Origin: Kaistella solincola
GTDB taxonomy: Bacteria > Bacteroidota > Bacteroidia > Flavobacteriales > Weeksellaceae
Reading direction: 5' to 3'
Length of the DNA stretch: 64,000 bases
Assembly: GCF_000812875.1 (NCBI RefSeq)
Contig: NZ_JSYK01000002.1
Span: 1-64,000, forward strand
Position numbers and translations under genes: made by a program. This document shows, in pieces, positions 48,535 to 57,866 of this stretch (the first letter of the stretch is position 1; every line of letters starts with the position of its first letter). Below the pieces are notes generated by a model. It did no database searches and was not told the origin of the DNA. It worked only from the letters and a program-made list of their open reading frames with translations.

Positions 48535-50433
48535 TTACTTGACTTCTTCGAAGTCTGCATCCTGAACGTCATCGGCTCCGTCATTGCTTTGCGGATTTCC
48601 CTGCGCTTGGTCGGCACCTGGTTGCCCTGCATTTCCGGCAGCATACATTTCTTCGGAAGCAGCCATCCATGCAGCGTCTAATGCTTCAGTTTTGGATTTA
48701 ATGCTGTCCATATCTTTCGCTTCGAAAGCAGTTTTCAATTCTGCGTGAGCAGCTTCTACAGCAGCTTTTTTATCAGCAGAAAGTTTATCACCAAACTCTT
48801 TCAATTGCTTTTCTGTCTGGAAAATCAATCCGTCAGCTTTGTTGAAGATTTCAACTTCTTCTTTTTTCTTCGCATCGGCAGAAGCATTTTCTTCCGCTTC
48901 ACGCTTCATTTTTTGGATTTCTTCTTCTGAAAGTCCGGAGCTTGCCTGAATTTTAATAGACTGCTCTTTTCCGGTTCCTTTATCTTTTGCGGAAACGCTA
49001 AGAATACCGTTTGCATCGATATCGAAGGTTACTTCAATCTGAGGAACACCACGTGGTGAAGGTGGAATATCTGTTAAATCAAATCTACCGATTTCTTTGT
49101 TGTCATTAAACATCGGTCTTTCGCCTTGTCCAACTCTGATGGAAACTGCTGGCTGATTGTCGCTCGCGGTAGAGAAAACCTCTGATTTTTTGGTTGGAAT
49201 CGTGGTATTTGCTTCAATAAGTTTGGTAAATACAGAACCCATTGTTTCAATACCTAAAGAAAGTGGTGTAACATCTAATAATAAGACATCTTTTACATCA
49301 CCGGTTAACACTCCACCCTGGATTGCAGCACCTAAAGCTACTACCTCATCCGGGTTTACGCCTTTTGAAGGTGTTTTACCGAAGAACTTTTCTACCTGCT
49401 CCTGAATAATTGGAATTCTGGTAGAACCACCAACTAAAATTACTTCATCGATGTCTGCGGTTGTAAGTCCGGCATCAGAAAGTGCTTTTTTACAAGGTTC
49501 CATGGAGCGTTGTACCAAATCAGCAGCTAACTGTTCGAATTTCGATTTGGTTAAAGTTTTCACCAGGTGTTTTGGTCCGGTAGCTGTAGCTGTAATATAA
49601 GGAAGGTTGATTTCTGTCTGGGTAGAAGAAGACAACTCGATTTTTGCTTTTTCAGCAGCTTCTTTTAATCTTTGAAGCGCAATTGGATCCGCTTTCAAGT
49701 CTACACCTTCTTCGGTTTGGAACTCATTTGCCAACCAGTTGATGATCACATCATCAAAATCATCACCTCCTAAGTGCGTATCACCGTTTGTGGACAATAC
49801 TTCGAAAACGCCGTCACCTAAATCAAGGATAGAAACATCGAAAGTACCGCCACCTAAATCGTAAACCGCGATTTTCTGGTCTTTGTGGCTTTTATCTAAA
49901 CCGTAAGCCAATGCTGCAGCGGTTGGCTCGTTGATAATTCTTTCTACAGTTAAACCAGCAATTTCACCAGCTTCTTTTGTAGCCTGTCTTTGCGCATCAT
50001 TAAAGTAAGCCGGAACAGTAATTACTGCTCTAGTTACTTCCTGACCCAGATAATCTTCCGCTGTTTTCTTCATTTTCTGAAGAATCATTGCAGAAATTTC
50101 CTGTGGTGTATATTCACGGTCGTCAACTTTTACTTTTACAGTATCGTTAGGACCTTTTACTACTTTATATGCTACTCTACCAATTTCAGTGGCGTCATCT
50201 TTAAAATGTGTACCGATAAATCTTTTGATTGAATAGATTGTTTTTGTTGGGTTGGTTACCGCCTGTCTTTTTGCAGGATCACCTACTTTTCTTTCGCCAT
50301 CTTCTGTAAAAGCTACGATCGATGGTGTGGTTCTTTTACCCTCTGCGTTTGGGATAACAACAGGATCTTTACCTTCCATTACCGCAACGCATGAGTTGGT
50401 TGTACCTAAGTCAATTCCGATTATTTTACTCAT
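48535..50433 (-). CDS. dnaK: Chaperone DnaK (Hsp70)
   Basis: 632 residues, normal length. ATP-dependent folding chaperone in the cytoplasm. [16 protein letters not shown] (phosphate-1), [13 protein letters not shown] and [21 protein letters not shown], and the linker [12 protein letters not shown] are the Hsp70 signatures, in order. The C-terminus ends in an acidic [10 protein letters not shown] tail, close to the EEVD-like tail of bacterial DnaK. No dnaJ or grpE is adjacent. A promoter lies 49 nt upstream. Confidence 0.98.
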   Translation of the reverse strand: MSKIIGIDLGTTNSCVAVMEGKDPVVIPNAEGKRTTPSIVAFTEDGERKVGDPAKRQAVTNPTKTIYSIKRFIGTHFKDDATEIGRVAYKVVKGPNDTVKVKVDDREYTPQEISAMILQKMKKTAEDYLGQEVTRAVITVPAYFNDAQRQATKEAGEIAGLTVERIINEPTAAALAYGLDKSHKDQKIAVYDLGGGTFDVSILDLGDGVFEVLSTNGDTHLGGDDFDDVIINWLANEFQTEEGVDLKADPIALQRLKEAAEKAKIELSSSTQTEINLPYITATATGPKHLVKTLTKSKFEQLAADLVQRSMEPCKKALSDAGLTTADIDEVILVGGSTRIPIIQEQVEKFFGKTPSKGVNPDEVVALGAAIQGGVLTGDVKDVLLLDVTPLSLGIETMGSVFTKLIEANTTIPTKKSEVFSTASDNQPAVSIRVGQGERPMFNDNKEIGRFDLTDIPPSPRGVPQIEVTFDIDANGILSVSAKDKGTGKEQSIKIQASSGLSEEEIQKMKREAEENASADAKKKEEVEIFNKADGLIFQTEKQLKEFGDKLSADKKAAVEAAHAELKTAFEAKDMDSIKSKTEALDAAWMAASEEMYAAGNAGQPGADQAQGNPQSNDGADDVQDADFEEVK

Positions 50434-50481
50434 ATCATTTATTTTTAATTATTACCATTATTTGTTCAGGCAGGTTTTCTC

Positions 50482-50513
50482 CAATTTTATACCAACAAAA
50501 AAACTATGACAAA
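50482..50513 (-). promoter_or_regulatory. dnaK promoter
   Basis: Minus-strand TTTG (50510-50513), a 20-nt spacer and TAAAATTG (50482-50489), one mismatch from TAnnTTTG. No CIRCE (HrcA) inverted repeat was seen near it. Confidence 0.55.
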
Positions 50514-50535
50514 TTGACATAATTGCGATACTGAC

Positions 50536-50572
50536 AACGAAAAAGGCATTTTATATTGCTATAAAATGCCTT
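50536..50572 (-). terminator. Terminator of the minus-strand cytochrome c gene
   Basis: AAGGCATTTTATA / TATAAAATGCCTT perfect 13-bp stem with loop TTGC, followed on the minus strand by TTTTT, 21 nt after the stop codon. Confidence 0.85.
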
Positions 50573-50593
50573 AATTAAGCGTGAAAAATATAT

Positions 50594-50980
50594 TTATTTT
50601 TTTAATGTCAAGATATAAGCAACCATTTTTTTCGCGTTTTCCTGGCTCATTCCGGCGTGAGGTGTCATTGGGATTTCGCCCCAGTTTCCTTTTCCACCTT
50701 CAATGATTTTGCCTGCAAGCATATCAATATCCGCTTCGGTATATTTATCTGCTACTTCCTGGTAAGATGGTCCCACCACTCTTACGTCCATTTTATGGCA
50801 AGTAAGGCAGTCGCCGCCTTCAATTAATGCAAGACCTTCATGCTTGCCGGCAGCTGCAGAATCTACTACTGTATTTACAGGTTCTTCCAACATCACATTA
50901 GAGTCCAAATTAGGATTTACTTCTTTTTTATTACATGAAACAATTGCGATTAAGCCGCATATCATCAGATACTTTTTCAT
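50594..50980 (-). CDS. Small c-type cytochrome lipoprotein
   Basis: 128 residues. Lipobox IAIVSC (C16). One heme-binding motif CLTCH, then VVGPSYQEVADKY and axial-methionine region MTPHAGM, with the C-terminal helix KKMVAYILTLKK: a cytochrome c551/c552-like domain. It is divergent from the second cytochrome, sharing a promoter region with an FNR-like box, and so is likely an electron carrier induced with the nitrous oxide reductase. Confidence 0.88.
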   Translation of the reverse strand: MKKYLMICGLIAIVSCNKKEVNPNLDSNVMLEEPVNTVVDSAAAGKHEGLALIEGGDCLTCHKMDVRVVGPSYQEVADKYTEADIDMLAGKIIEGGKGNWGEIPMTPHAGMSQENAKKMVAYILTLKK

Positions 50981-51018
50981 TCGAATATAATTTAAATCTA
51001 TTTAATTTCTCAGGAGCA

Positions 51019-51094
51019 CAAATTTCACGATAATTATCATACTGCGTGTATGACTACGGTCATAATGCAAAGTTACAAAAGATTACTACTTTTG
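51019..51094. promoter_or_regulatory. Divergent cytochrome promoters with a central FNR-like operator
   Basis: The palindrome TATGAC-TACG-GTCATA is at 51049-51064. The plus-strand -7 box is TACTTTTG (51087-51094) and a minus-strand near-consensus box is GAAATTTG (51019-51026). The palindrome centre (51056.5) is 37.5 nt from the outer end of each box, giving the -41.5 class II position on both sides. Neither side has a good -33 box, as expected for activator-dependent promoters. Confidence 0.6.
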
Positions 51095-51115
51095 ACTATA
51101 CAAAAAAATAAAATA

Positions 51116-51619
51116 ATGAAATCACTAAAGACAGTTGCAATTGCAGCATTAGCGTTCACCTTATTCTCTTGTGGGGGTGACAAGAACACGGATACGATCC
51201 CAACGGCATCTACTGAAACCACAACAACCACGGCAGCGGAAAGTGCAGCACCGACAACAGCGGATGCAGCAACTTATGATCCAAACCGCGGTTTAGGAAA
51301 ACATGAAAACGTTGACGTTAGCAAATTTGATCCAGCGATGGCTGCAGCAGGTAAAAAAATTGCAGAAGTAAAATGTACTTCTTGTCACAAACCTACAGAC
51401 GAAAGATTAGTTGGTCCAGGTTGGTTAGGAGTAACTAAAAGACAAACTCCGGAATGGATTATGAACTTTATTTCAAACCCAGATCCAATGATCGACGTAG
51501 ATCCTGAATTACAAAAACAACTTGAGCTTTGTTTGGTAAGAATGCCAAATCAAGGTTTAACCGATACTGATGCCCGTGAAGTTCTCGAATACATGAGACA
51601 GATCGACGGCGCAAAATAA
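51116..51619 (+). CDS. c-type cytochrome lipoprotein of the nos locus
   Basis: 167 residues from the ATG at 51116; the frame extension to 51050 covers the promoter and is rejected. Lipobox LFSC (C18), then a Thr/Ala-rich linker (about 25-55), heme motif CTSCH with RLVGPGWLGV, and an axial methionine region CLVRMPNQGLT. It should pass electrons to NosZ in the periplasm. nosZ follows 90 nt downstream, after a strong hairpin. Confidence 0.9.
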   Translation: MKSLKTVAIAALAFTLFSCGGDKNTDTIPTASTETTTTTAAESAAPTTADAATYDPNRGLGKHENVDVSKFDPAMAAAGKKIAEVKCTSCHKPTDERLVGPGWLGVTKRQTPEWIMNFISNPDPMIDVDPELQKQLELCLVRMPNQGLTDTDAREVLEYMRQIDGAK

Positions 51620-51630
51620 TTTGCTCTACC

Positions 51631-51666
51631 GATGAATGGTAAAGCACACTTTCTTTACCATTCATC
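51631..51666 (+). terminator. Hairpin between cytochrome c and nosZ
   Basis: GATGAATGGTAAAG / CTTTACCATTCATC, a perfect 14-bp stem with an 8-nt loop. Downstream is pyrimidine-rich (TTTCCTGTTCC) and not a clean T-run, so it may be a partial terminator or a stability and processing element rather than a full stop. Confidence 0.6.
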
Positions 51667-51708
51667 TTTCCTGTTCCTTTCTCTTCTGAAAGAATAATTA
51701 ATCCATAT

Positions 51709-53703
51709 ATGAAAACTTACAAGAAAATTGCAATTGCAGCCTTTGCTGCGGTTAGTATCGTCGCATGTAAACCCAAGGGCACCAAAAATGTGGTCTCCGG
51801 TGATGCTGCTGAAAAAGTTTACGTTGCACCAGGGCAGCATGATGAGGTTTACAACTTTGTCAGCGGTGGTTTCAATGGCCAGATCAGTGTAGTAGGACTG
51901 CCCAGTGGCAGAACGCTGAAAATAGTTCCTGTTTTCTCGGTTCACCCGGAAAACGGTTATGGTTTCAGCGAAGAAACAAAACCAATGCTGGAAACTTCAC
52001 ATGGTTTCGTGCCGTGGGACGACCAACATCACCTTTCACTGTCACAAACCAATGGTGAAATTGATGGACGCTACTTGTTTGCCAACGCAAACAACACACC
52101 GCGTGTTGCCAAAATCGACCTGAAATCCTTTAAAACTACTGAAATTCTGGAGATTCCAAACTCTGCCGGAAATCACTCCTCACCTTTCTTAACAGAAAAT
52201 ACGGAATATGTAGTTGCAGGAACACGTTTCGCAGTGCCAGCAGATGGTAACGGCGATGTGCCGATTGAATCTTTCAAAGAAAACTTCAAAGGATATCTTT
52301 CTTTCATCGGAATCGATAAGGAAGATGGAAAAATGGATATTACTTTCCAGATTGAAGCACCGGGCTTCAACTTTGACCTTTCACACGCCGGAAAAGGGAA
52401 ATCTCACGGTTGGTTCTTTTTCTCTTGCTACAACTCAGAACAGGCAAATACACTTCTTGAAGTAAATGCCTCTCAAAATGAGAAAGATTTCATCATGGCG
52501 GTGAACTGGAAAAAAGCTGAAGAATATCTGAAAGCCGGAAAAGCCAAAAAAATGGCCGTAGAATACGCGCATAACACGTATGACGAAACTACACACATGG
52601 CGAAATCAGAGATTCTAAAAGAAGTTTCTGTACTTTCTGCTAAAGAACTGAAAGACATCGCGTATTTAATTCCATGTCCGAAATCTCCACATGGTTGCGA
52701 TATCGATCCAACTGGTGAATACATTATCGGTTCCGGAAAATTGGCAGCTTTAATCCCGGTTTTTAGCTTTGATAAATTAATGAAAGCTATTAAAGACAAA
52801 AAATTTGCAGGTGAATTTGATGGAATTCCAATTCTAAAATATGAAGATGTTTTACATGGCGAAGTTCAAAAACCAGGTTTAGGACCCTTGCATACCGAAT
52901 TTGACGGCAAAGGAAACGCCTACACGTCCATGTTTGTATCTTCGGAAATCGTGAAATGGGACATTAAAACCTTGAAAGTTTTAGACAGACAGCCAACATT
53001 CTACTCTACAGGTCACTTGATGGTAGTGGGCGGCGACAGCAAAAAACCTTACGGGAAATATTTGGTTGCTTACAACAAAATCACCAAAGACCGTTATTTA
53101 CCAACCGGCCCGGAATTGGCGCAGTCTGCCCAGCTCTTCGACATTACGGGTGATAAAATGAAACTGCTGCTGGATTTCCCGACAATTGGCGAGCCACACT
53201 ACGCGCAAGCCGGTCCCGCAGAATTATTTACCAAAAACCAGGTTAAATTCTTCAAACTCGAAGAAAATAAGCACCCTTATGTAACCAAAGGAGAAGGTGA
53301 AAGTAAGGTCGTTCGGGAAGGAAATAAAGTACATGTGTACATGACTTCTATCCGCTCACATTTCTCACCAGATAATATTGAAGGTGTAAAAGTCGGTGAT
53401 GAAGTGTACTTCCACGTTACTAACCTCGAACAGGATTGGGATGTACCTCACGGTTTTGCAATCAAAGGTGCGCAAAACGCCGAACTCCTCATTATGCCGG
53501 GTGAAACCTGCACACTGAAATGGGTTCCGCTGAAACCGGGAATGTACCCAATGTACTGTACCGACTTCTGCTCCGCTTTACACCAGGAAATGTCGGGCTA
53601 CGTAAGAGTCTCTCCGGCAGGCAGCAACACGCCGCTGATCTTCTCCTTAAATAACAAAAAGGACAACGCGCAAAGCCCTGTGAAAGCAGCTGAAACAAAA
53701 TAA
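51709..53703 (+). CDS. nosZ: Sec-dependent (clade II) nitrous oxide reductase
   Basis: 664 residues. Reduces N2O to N2 in the periplasm. The signal AAVSIVAC with no twin arginine marks a Sec/lipoprotein-type export, characteristic of clade II. Beta-propeller CuZ histidines include DDQHHLSLSQ and SPHGCDIDP and HTEF; the cupredoxin domain has CuA ligands in CTDFCSALHQEM with W-D-V-P-H-G upstream (H at about 588). The accessory genes nosL, nosD, nosF, nosY follow. No nosR is present, so the two cytochromes probably supply electrons. Confidence 0.96.
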   Translation: MKTYKKIAIAAFAAVSIVACKPKGTKNVVSGDAAEKVYVAPGQHDEVYNFVSGGFNGQISVVGLPSGRTLKIVPVFSVHPENGYGFSEETKPMLETSHGFVPWDDQHHLSLSQTNGEIDGRYLFANANNTPRVAKIDLKSFKTTEILEIPNSAGNHSSPFLTENTEYVVAGTRFAVPADGNGDVPIESFKENFKGYLSFIGIDKEDGKMDITFQIEAPGFNFDLSHAGKGKSHGWFFFSCYNSEQANTLLEVNASQNEKDFIMAVNWKKAEEYLKAGKAKKMAVEYAHNTYDETTHMAKSEILKEVSVLSAKELKDIAYLIPCPKSPHGCDIDPTGEYIIGSGKLAALIPVFSFDKLMKAIKDKKFAGEFDGIPILKYEDVLHGEVQKPGLGPLHTEFDGKGNAYTSMFVSSEIVKWDIKTLKVLDRQPTFYSTGHLMVVGGDSKKPYGKYLVAYNKITKDRYLPTGPELAQSAQLFDITGDKMKLLLDFPTIGEPHYAQAGPAELFTKNQVKFFKLEENKHPYVTKGEGESKVVREGNKVHVYMTSIRSHFSPDNIEGVKVGDEVYFHVTNLEQDWDVPHGFAIKGAQNAELLIMPGETCTLKWVPLKPGMYPMYCTDFCSALHQEMSGYVRVSPAGSNTPLIFSLNNKKDNAQSPVKAAETK

Positions 53704-53710
53704 CAATTTT

Positions 53711-53742
53711 AAAAAAAGGGCAGTTTAACTGCCTTTTTTTTG
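53711..53742 (+). terminator. nosZ terminator
   Basis: Hairpin GGCAGTT-T-AACTGCC flanked by A7 and T8, just after the nosZ stop. Confidence 0.85.
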
Positions 53743-53852
53743 TTTTTATGATTTGTCTCAGTTAATGGATTTTTCCCTCATTTTGCTCAGAAAAAGTCCC
53801 GACCTTTACTTAGGAAATCATAGAAAAAATGCCTTTTTAACAGGAAAAAAAA

Positions 53853-54440
53853 ATGAAAACACTTCCTCTTCATCAATGGACAAAAGTCACGCTCATCATC
53901 TTAGGAATTGCTTTGGCAGTCGCGATTTTTGTGCCCATTTGGTCAATTTATCTGAACGCGCCACAATACCCCGAAGGACTTGCGATGTTCATCCACTCCA
54001 ATAAAGTGAGTGGTGAATATCAAATCATCAATGGTTTGAACCACTACATTGGCATGAAAGAAATTCACGCTGATGAATTTTGGGAATTTAAAATTTTACC
54101 CTATGCGTTGGCATTTTTTGCCGCATTGTGTTTGCTAGCCGCTTTCCTCAACAGCCGAAAAATTTTGTATGCTGTAACGGCCATTTTTCTGCTTTTCGGT
54201 ATCGGTTTCGTCATCGATTTCTGGCGCTGGCTCTACGATTACGGCCACAACCTGAATCCGAACGCTGCAATTATCGTTCCCGGAATGTCTTACCAACCGC
54301 CATTGTTGGGCTATAAACAGCTACTTAATTTCGAAGTATGGTCTTACCCGAATATTGGTGGCGGCATCATGATCGGCACCGGAATTATTTTGATTATCTT
54401 AGCATTTGTAGAATTTCGCTCAGCTAAAAAAGCCGCCTAA
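53853..54440 (+). CDS. Nos-cluster membrane protein (NosB position)
   Basis: 195 residues with four likely membrane helices (about 13-33, 80-98, 103-122, 168-187). A periplasmic loop has GLNHYIGMKEI and the last loop has IIVPGMSYQPPLLGYKQLLN, probably conserved. Clade II nos clusters have a membrane protein gene (NosB) directly after nosZ; this fits by position but the sequence match is not proved. Expected to assist NosZ maturation or electron supply. Confidence 0.72.
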   Translation: MKTLPLHQWTKVTLIILGIALAVAIFVPIWSIYLNAPQYPEGLAMFIHSNKVSGEYQIINGLNHYIGMKEIHADEFWEFKILPYALAFFAALCLLAAFLNSRKILYAVTAIFLLFGIGFVIDFWRWLYDYGHNLNPNAAIIVPGMSYQPPLLGYKQLLNFEVWSYPNIGGGIMIGTGIILIILAFVEFRSAKKAA

Positions 54441-54482
54441 ATTTTGCCGTTAAAAGCCACAATTTTTTAAAAATCTAAAGAC

Positions 54483-54896
54483 ATGAACTTATTCAAAAAA
54501 AGCCTCTTCCTTGCCGGAATTATTTCATTAGCCGCTTGCGCGGAAAAAGGTCCTGCGGAAATCGCCGTTGGTACAGACCAGTGCGACAACTGCAAGATGA
54601 CAATCACCGAACCGAAATACGCCACGCAATTGTTAACCGAAAAGGGCAGAATTTATAAATTTGATGACATTGCTTGTCTGCGCGATTACGAAGTCACCAA
54701 TTCAGAAAATACCGGAAACGCCACCGTTTACGTGGCCGATTTCCCAAGCGGAAAATTTGTAGAAAGCAGCACGGCCACTTTTATTAAAGGCGGCCAAATT
54801 AAAAGCCCAATGGGTGGAAATACACAGGCGTATTCCGACAAAACTGCAGCAGAAAAAGCAGCTTCAGAACTCGGCGCCACACTTACAAATCCATAA
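54483..54896 (+). CDS. nosL: NosL copper chaperone lipoprotein
   Basis: 137 residues. Lipobox SLAAC (C19). The NosL core is DQCDNCKMTITEPKYATQL with the CxxCKM-type copper site, then YKFDDIACL. NosL binds copper(I) on the outer membrane or periplasmic side for NosZ assembly. Followed closely by nosD. Confidence 0.93.
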   Translation: MNLFKKSLFLAGIISLAACAEKGPAEIAVGTDQCDNCKMTITEPKYATQLLTEKGRIYKFDDIACLRDYEVTNSENTGNATVYVADFPSGKFVESSTATFIKGGQIKSPMGGNTQAYSDKTAAEKAASELGATLTNP

Positions 54897-54928
54897 TATC
54901 AAAACTGAAGGATTCGTCTGCAGTTAAG

Positions 54929-56173
54929 ATGAAAATGAAAAAAACATCCTTTTTACCGTTATTTTTTCTCTTTCCGTTTTTTGCTTTTTCCGCAGTTTTC
55001 AAGGTGGGCAAAAACGAGGAATTTAAAACCATAAAACAAGCTATCGCCGCCGCAAAAAGCGGCGATACGGTTGTCGTTCAAAAAGGAATTTACCGCGAAG
55101 GCACCATCAATCTGGAAAAACCGATCGTATTATTGGGCATCGACCGCCCGGTTTTAGACGGAAATTTCAAAGGAGAAATCATCACTTTCCGTGCAGATAA
55201 TATCGTGCTGAAAGGTTTTAAACTCATCAACAGCGGCCGCGATGAAATTCAGAGTATCGCCGCGGTTCATATTTATACCAGCAGCAATTCGGTCATCGAA
55301 AATAATATTTTCGAAAATAATTATTTCGGCATTTATGTTCAGCGCGGTTACCGGATTTTAATCAATAAAAATAAAATCACCACGGCGCGCGGCACTTCTC
55401 AGGAAAATGTAGGCGACGGAATTCACCTGCTCGGCAGCCGCGAAATTTGGGTGAAAAATAATTACATCAGCGGACATAAAGATGGTATTTACCTCGAAAA
55501 AAATGTAAAATGTTACGTTTACCACAATCTTTCTCGTGATAATCTGCGATACGGTCTGCATTTTATGTTTTCAAATGACAGCGTGTATACCGCGAATGTT
55601 TTCGATAACAACGGCGCTGGCGTAGCCGTAATGTACGCGATGAATGTCAGCATGTACCACAACAAATTCATCAATAACTGGGGCGACAGCGTGTACGGAC
55701 TTTTGCTGAAGGAAATTTCTTACAGCAAAATCCGAGGAAATGTTTTCCAGAACAATACCACGGGAATTCTTGCCGACGGCGCCACCAAAATCGACTTTTA
55801 CAACAACCAGTTTGAAGACAACGGCTGGGCGCTGAAAATCAACGCCAACTGCATGGAAAACCGCGTCTTCCGAAACAATTTCATCAACAATACTTTTGAT
55901 GTAAGCACGAGTGGTTCCGTGGTGATGAACGATTTCCGCTTTAATTTCTGGGACAAGTACGAAGGTTATGATCTGAATAAAGACAAAATTGGTGATGTGC
56001 CTTTTCATCCGCTGAGTTTATATTCGGTTTTGGTGGAACAAAATCCGTCTATTATGTTGCTTTTCCGGAGTTTTCTCGTGGATACTTTAGATAAAATGGA
56101 AAAAATACTTCCAACACTTACACCGGAAAGTTTTGTGGATGAAAATCCTGTATTAAAACCTGTAAAAATTTAG
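54929..56173 (+). CDS. nosD: NosD, periplasmic maturation protein
   Basis: 414 residues. Signal peptide about 1-21 (ending FFAFSA). Parallel beta-helix of CASH repeats: GIYREGTINLEKPIVLLG and repeated IENNIFENNYFGIYVQ-like turns up to about 330. With the NosF/NosY ABC transporter it helps assemble the CuZ centre, probably in sulfur supply. Length is normal. Thirty-two nt after nosL. Confidence 0.93.
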   Translation: MKMKKTSFLPLFFLFPFFAFSAVFKVGKNEEFKTIKQAIAAAKSGDTVVVQKGIYREGTINLEKPIVLLGIDRPVLDGNFKGEIITFRADNIVLKGFKLINSGRDEIQSIAAVHIYTSSNSVIENNIFENNYFGIYVQRGYRILINKNKITTARGTSQENVGDGIHLLGSREIWVKNNYISGHKDGIYLEKNVKCYVYHNLSRDNLRYGLHFMFSNDSVYTANVFDNNGAGVAVMYAMNVSMYHNKFINNWGDSVYGLLLKEISYSKIRGNVFQNNTTGILADGATKIDFYNNQFEDNGWALKINANCMENRVFRNNFINNTFDVSTSGSVVMNDFRFNFWDKYEGYDLNKDKIGDVPFHPLSLYSVLVEQNPSIMLLFRSFLVDTLDKMEKILPTLTPESFVDENPVLKPVKI

Positions 56174-56223
56174 GGCTTTAAATGCCAATTTTTTTAAAAT
56201 GATGATGTGAGCATCTGAATGAT

Positions 56224-56937
56224 ATGATTGAAATAAAAAATTTAACCAAGAAATTTAACAAGTTCACCGCGCTGGATGATGTGAATTTAAAATTTGAAAA
56301 TGGACATTCCATTGCGCTGATCGGTCCGAACGGCTGCGGAAAAACCACCATCATTAAATGTATTTTAGGTTTAAATGTCGTGGAAACTGGCGATGTTTTG
56401 GTTGACGGAAAAAGCGTAAAAGAAGATTACCGCTACCGCGAAATCATTGGTTATATGCCGCAGATTGGTCGTTATCCGGAAAATATGACCATTGAAGAAA
56501 CCATAAAAATGATCAAAGAAACCCGGAAAAATTCTGAGGAAGAACTGGACACGGAACTTCTGGAAGCCTTCGATCTGAAAAGCATTTATAAGAAAAAAAT
56601 GCGCACGCTGTCGGGTGGAACTACCCAAAAAGTAAGCGCCGTGCTCGCGTTTCTGTTTAATCCGAAAGTCATCATTCTCGATGAACCGACTGCCGGCCTC
56701 GATCCGCTGGCTACAGAAATTCTGAAAAATAAAATCCTCAAGGAAAAAAATAAAGGGAAACTCATCATTATCACTTCGCATCTTTTAAGCGAACTCGATG
56801 ATATGATTACCGAAATCGTTTTCATGAACGAAGGAAAACTTCTCGTGCATCAATCCGTGGAAGAACTGAAAACGCAAACCAATACCGCAAAAATTTCCGA
56901 CGGCATTATTTCCATTTTAAAAGCGATGAAAAAATGA
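56224..56937 (+). CDS. nosF: NosF, ABC transporter ATPase
   Basis: 237 residues. Walker A GPNGCGKTT (38-46), signature LSGGTTQK, Walker B VIILDEPTAGLD and switch histidine ITSHLL: a single ATPase domain. It overlaps nosY by 4 nt. It powers the NosFY transporter that works with NosD in the Nos maturation pathway. Confidence 0.93.
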   Translation: MIEIKNLTKKFNKFTALDDVNLKFENGHSIALIGPNGCGKTTIIKCILGLNVVETGDVLVDGKSVKEDYRYREIIGYMPQIGRYPENMTIEETIKMIKETRKNSEEELDTELLEAFDLKSIYKKKMRTLSGGTTQKVSAVLAFLFNPKVIILDEPTAGLDPLATEILKNKILKEKNKGKLIIITSHLLSELDDMITEIVFMNEGKLLVHQSVEELKTQTNTAKISDGIISILKAMKK

Positions 56938-57701
56938 ACAAAATAGCACGCTTTATTTTATTTGATATTTTAAAAAACAAAATCGTAATTCTTTACACGG
57001 TTTTGCTTTTCATCATTTCCTGGTCGGTTTTGGGACTTGAAAGCAATTACACCAAAGCAACTTTAAGTTTGCTGAACGTGGTTTTGCTCGTTGTTCCGCT
57101 TGTAAGCATAATTTTTTCCACGATTTACGTATACAACAGCTCGCAGTTTATTGAACTTTTGCTGAGTCAGCCAGTGCCGCGCGCGAAAGTTTGGTTTAAT
57201 CTTTTTTTAGGCCTTTCTACGGCATTAATTTTAGCTTTTCTGCTCGGTTGCGGAATTCCTATTTTGCTATATTCATCAATAGAGACCGGTGCGTCACTGA
57301 TAATTACCGGAGTTTTTCTGTCGATAATTTTTACCTCATTAGCAATGCTTGCAGCGATTTCCAGCCGCGACCGCGCGAAAGGAATCGGTGTTTCCATTTT
57401 TATCTGGATGTTTTTCGCCATTATTTACGACGGAATTTTACTCGTGCTGATGTTCCAGCTTGGCGATTATCCGATTGAAGGAATTATGGCCACTTTAGCA
57501 GCAATAAACCCGATTGGTTTGTCCAGAATTTTTGTGCTTTTGCAGCTGGATGTTGCCGCGATGTTGGGTCAGGCAGGTGCGATTTTCAAACAGGTTTTCG
57601 GTTCCGGTGGCGGCCTCGTTATTTCAATGATCATTTTAACCTTGTGGACGTTCGTTCCGTTTTTGTGGTCGCTTCTGAAATTTAACAAAAGAGACCTTTA
57701 A
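56934..57701 (+). CDS. nosY: NosY, ABC transporter permease
   Basis: 255 residues with six hydrophobic segments; the N-terminal IARFILFDILKNKIVILY and central AAISSRDRAKGIGVSIF are typical of NosY/ABC-2 permeases. Translationally coupled to nosF by a 4-nt overlap. No terminator is obvious after it; the next gene is 165 nt away with its own regulatory site. Confidence 0.9.
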   Translation: MNKIARFILFDILKNKIVILYTVLLFIISWSVLGLESNYTKATLSLLNVVLLVVPLVSIIFSTIYVYNSSQFIELLLSQPVPRAKVWFNLFLGLSTALILAFLLGCGIPILLYSSIETGASLIITGVFLSIIFTSLAMLAAISSRDRAKGIGVSIFIWMFFAIIYDGILLVLMFQLGDYPIEGIMATLAAINPIGLSRIFVLLQLDVAAMLGQAGAIFKQVFGSGGGLVISMIILTLWTFVPFLWSLLKFNKRDL

Positions 57702-57760
57702 AGCAAGGAAAATATATCCCGGTTAAAGGTGATAAAACTCAGCTGATTAACCTGTTACGA

Positions 57761-57776
57761 TGTGATTGCAATCATA
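57761..57776 (+). promoter_or_regulatory. FNR-like operator of the fasciclin gene
   Basis: TGTGATTGCAATCATA, containing the perfect palindrome TGATTGCAATCA. The -7-like TAAATTTA (57798-57805) ends 36.5 nt from the palindrome centre, matching the geometry at the cytochrome promoters. Confidence 0.5.
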
Positions 57777-57866
57777 CTTTTCCATTTTTTATAGACTTAA
57801 ATTTATATTGTTAAAAGGACTAAAAACCTGAATTCTTCCGACAAACTAACAAATAAAATAAAGACT

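Noticed and set aside
51050-51115. Upstream start of the nos cytochrome c by 22 residues
   Set aside because: The extension covers the -7 box and removes the lipoprotein signal from the N-terminus.
54441-54480. Intrinsic terminator before nosL
   Set aside because: The palindrome-like element is a weak member of the dispersed repeat family without a good stem, and the genes on both sides look cotranscribed.
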